From Deltaproteobacteria bacterium (GTDB lineage: Bacteria > Desulfobacterota > Syntrophia > Syntrophales > Fen-1087): a DNA stretch of 7,023 nt. The notes under the pieces were generated by a model. The model saw only the letters and a list, made by a program, of their open reading frames with translations. It was not told the DNA's origin and ran no database searches. Both the position numbers and the translations under genes were made by a program. Below are positions 6,196-7,023 of the stretch, piece by piece. Positions within the stretch are counted from its first letter, which is position 1, and each line of letters opens with the position of its first letter. Location: NCBI GenBank assembly GCA_026388595.1, contig JAPLJM010000165.1, positions 1-7,023 of the forward strand, in the 5' to 3' direction.

Positions 6196-6942
6196 ATGTA
6201 TACCATCGCAGTATTGGTCGTTCTGGTGATCATGTTTCTGGCGGCGGCGATTCGGATTCTGAATGAATACGAGCGGGCGGTGATCTTCCGCCTGGGGCGG
6301 ATTATCGATCAGAAAGGACCGGGATTGATTATCCTGATTCCCGTCATCGACAAGATGGTCAAGGTGGACATGCGGACGATTACCATGGACATACCGCCGC
6401 AGGATGTCATCACCCGTGACAATGTTTCCATCAAGGTGAATGCGGTGGTCTATTTCCGGGTCATTGACGCAAATGCGGCCGTCACCGACGTGGAAAATTA
6501 TCTCTACGCGACCTCACAGCTCGCACAGACAACCTTGCGGAGCGTCTGCGGTCAGGTGGAACTGGATGAGATCCTGTCGCAACGGGAAAAGATCAATCTG
6601 CATCTTCAGGAAATTCTCGATCGCAGCACCGATCCCTGGGGCATTAAGGTTTCCCTGGTGGAAGTCAAGCAAATCGATCTGCCCGAAGAGATGAAACGGG
6701 CCATCGCCAAGCAGGCGGAAGCGGAGCGGGAACGGCGCGCCAAGGTCATCAATGCCGAAGGGGAATTCCAGGCGGCCCAGAAGCTCATAGAGGCGGCGGC
6801 GTTGATGGAGACACAGCCCATGTCGCTGCAGCTCCGTTATCTGCAGACTCTGAACCAGATCGCATCGGAGAATAATTCGACGACGCTTTTCCCCATACCC
6901 ATCGATCTATTCAAACCGTTTCTGAAGCTTTTAGATAAATAG
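6196..6942 (+). CDS. Slipin (stomatin/prohibitin-like SPFH-domain membrane protein)
   Basis: Slipins form large membrane-associated oligomers that organise lipid and protein microdomains; they pair with NfeD proteases. This one has 248 residues. An N-terminal hydrophobic hairpin or anchor (about 2-19) leads into the SPFH domain, starting NEYERAVIFRLGR (23-35) and followed by GPGLIILIPVIDK (41-53). Other family motifs are VDMRTITMDIPPQDVITRDNV (57-77, shown as VDMR...RDNV) and VNAVVYFRV (81-89). Next comes the alpha-helical, charged region with KQAEAERERRAKVINAEGE (172-190), which drives coiled-coil assembly. The C-terminal tail TTLFPIPIDLF (229-239) is the hydrophobic strip that in the Pyrococcus homologue PH1511 is cut by NfeD. 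Its position directly behind a full-length NfeD gene supports a protease-substrate or scaffold relationship. The start is fixed by a perfect AGGAGG. Subgroup assignment within the slipins is not attempted. Confidence 0.96.
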   Translation: MYTIAVLVVLVIMFLAAAIRILNEYERAVIFRLGRIIDQKGPGLIILIPVIDKMVKVDMRTITMDIPPQDVITRDNVSIKVNAVVYFRVIDANAAVTDVENYLYATSQLAQTTLRSVCGQVELDEILSQREKINLHLQEILDRSTDPWGIKVSLVEVKQIDLPEEMKRAIAKQAEAERERRAKVINAEGEFQAAQKLIEAAALMETQPMSLQLRYLQTLNQIASENNSTTLFPIPIDLFKPFLKLLDK

Positions 6943-6960
6943 ACCATCCCGGAAAGGGGT

Positions 6961-7023
6961 ATGAAAAAAGTGGAGAGCAGAGAGAAGCGGCACATCTTGA
7001 CGGGCGGCATGATCCTGATCACC
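6961..7023 (+). CDS. Start of an unidentified gene, cut by the right edge
   Basis: An ATG 18 bases after the slipin stop, with GGAAAGGGG just upstream, opens a frame of 21 codons without a stop up to the end of the window. The encoded start is strongly charged (MKKVESREKRH) and then turns hydrophobic (ILTGGMILIT), as in a protein whose N terminus enters the membrane. The product cannot be named from this. Spacing and strand suggest it belongs to the same transcript as nfeD and the slipin gene. Confidence 0.6.
   Translation, partial: MKKVESREKRHILTGGMILIT

Noticed and set aside
5676..6233. Open frame of 185 codons on the minus strand across the end of nfeD and the start of the slipin gene
   Set aside because: It is antisense to two well-supported genes and has no domain of its own.

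Overview
The window looks like ordinary chromosomal sequence from a Gram-negative bacterium, most plausibly a deltaproteobacterium in the broad sense (Desulfobacterota, Syntrophus-like). The lineage call is inference. It rests on an adjacent hprK-rapZ pair, the style of the CoaBC, family 4 UDG and NfeD-slipin proteins, and a long imperfect palindrome between genes of a kind I associate with that group. Base composition and codon use look even throughout. I see no rRNA, tRNA, CRISPR array, transposase or phage gene.

Layout. (1) 1-1219, plus strand: the C-terminal part of an HPr kinase/phosphorylase homologue, cut by the window edge, overlapping by ATGA a rapZ homologue. Both look modified. The HprK signature loop is divergent, and RapZ lacks about 33 residues in its N-terminal nucleotide-binding domain. 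(2) 1218-1348: an imperfect palindrome that fills the gap between rapZ and the convergent next gene. (3) 1352-2683, minus strand: a membrane-anchored M23 (LytM-type) metallopeptidase with a complete zinc site. (4) 2684-2866: a divergent intergenic region with one candidate promoter for each flanking gene and a 10-bp-arm inverted repeat. (5) 2867-6942, plus strand: coaBC, a family 4 [4Fe-4S] uracil-DNA glycosylase, a full-length NfeD membrane serine protease and a slipin/stomatin (SPFH) protein, closely spaced and probably co-transcribed. (6) 6961-7023: the start of a further plus-strand gene, cut by the right edge.

How the genes fit together. HprK and RapZ belong to PTS-linked signalling: phosphorylation of HPr-like proteins, and control of amino-sugar synthesis via small RNA in enterobacteria. 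The M23 protein acts on peptidoglycan in the periplasm. CoaBC makes 4'-phosphopantetheine for CoA, and UDG removes uracil from DNA; these are housekeeping genes. NfeD and slipin form a well-known membrane quality-control pair. I did not find a new multi-gene system. The best leads are the in-frame deletion in RapZ, the matching divergence of HprK, and the palindromic element.
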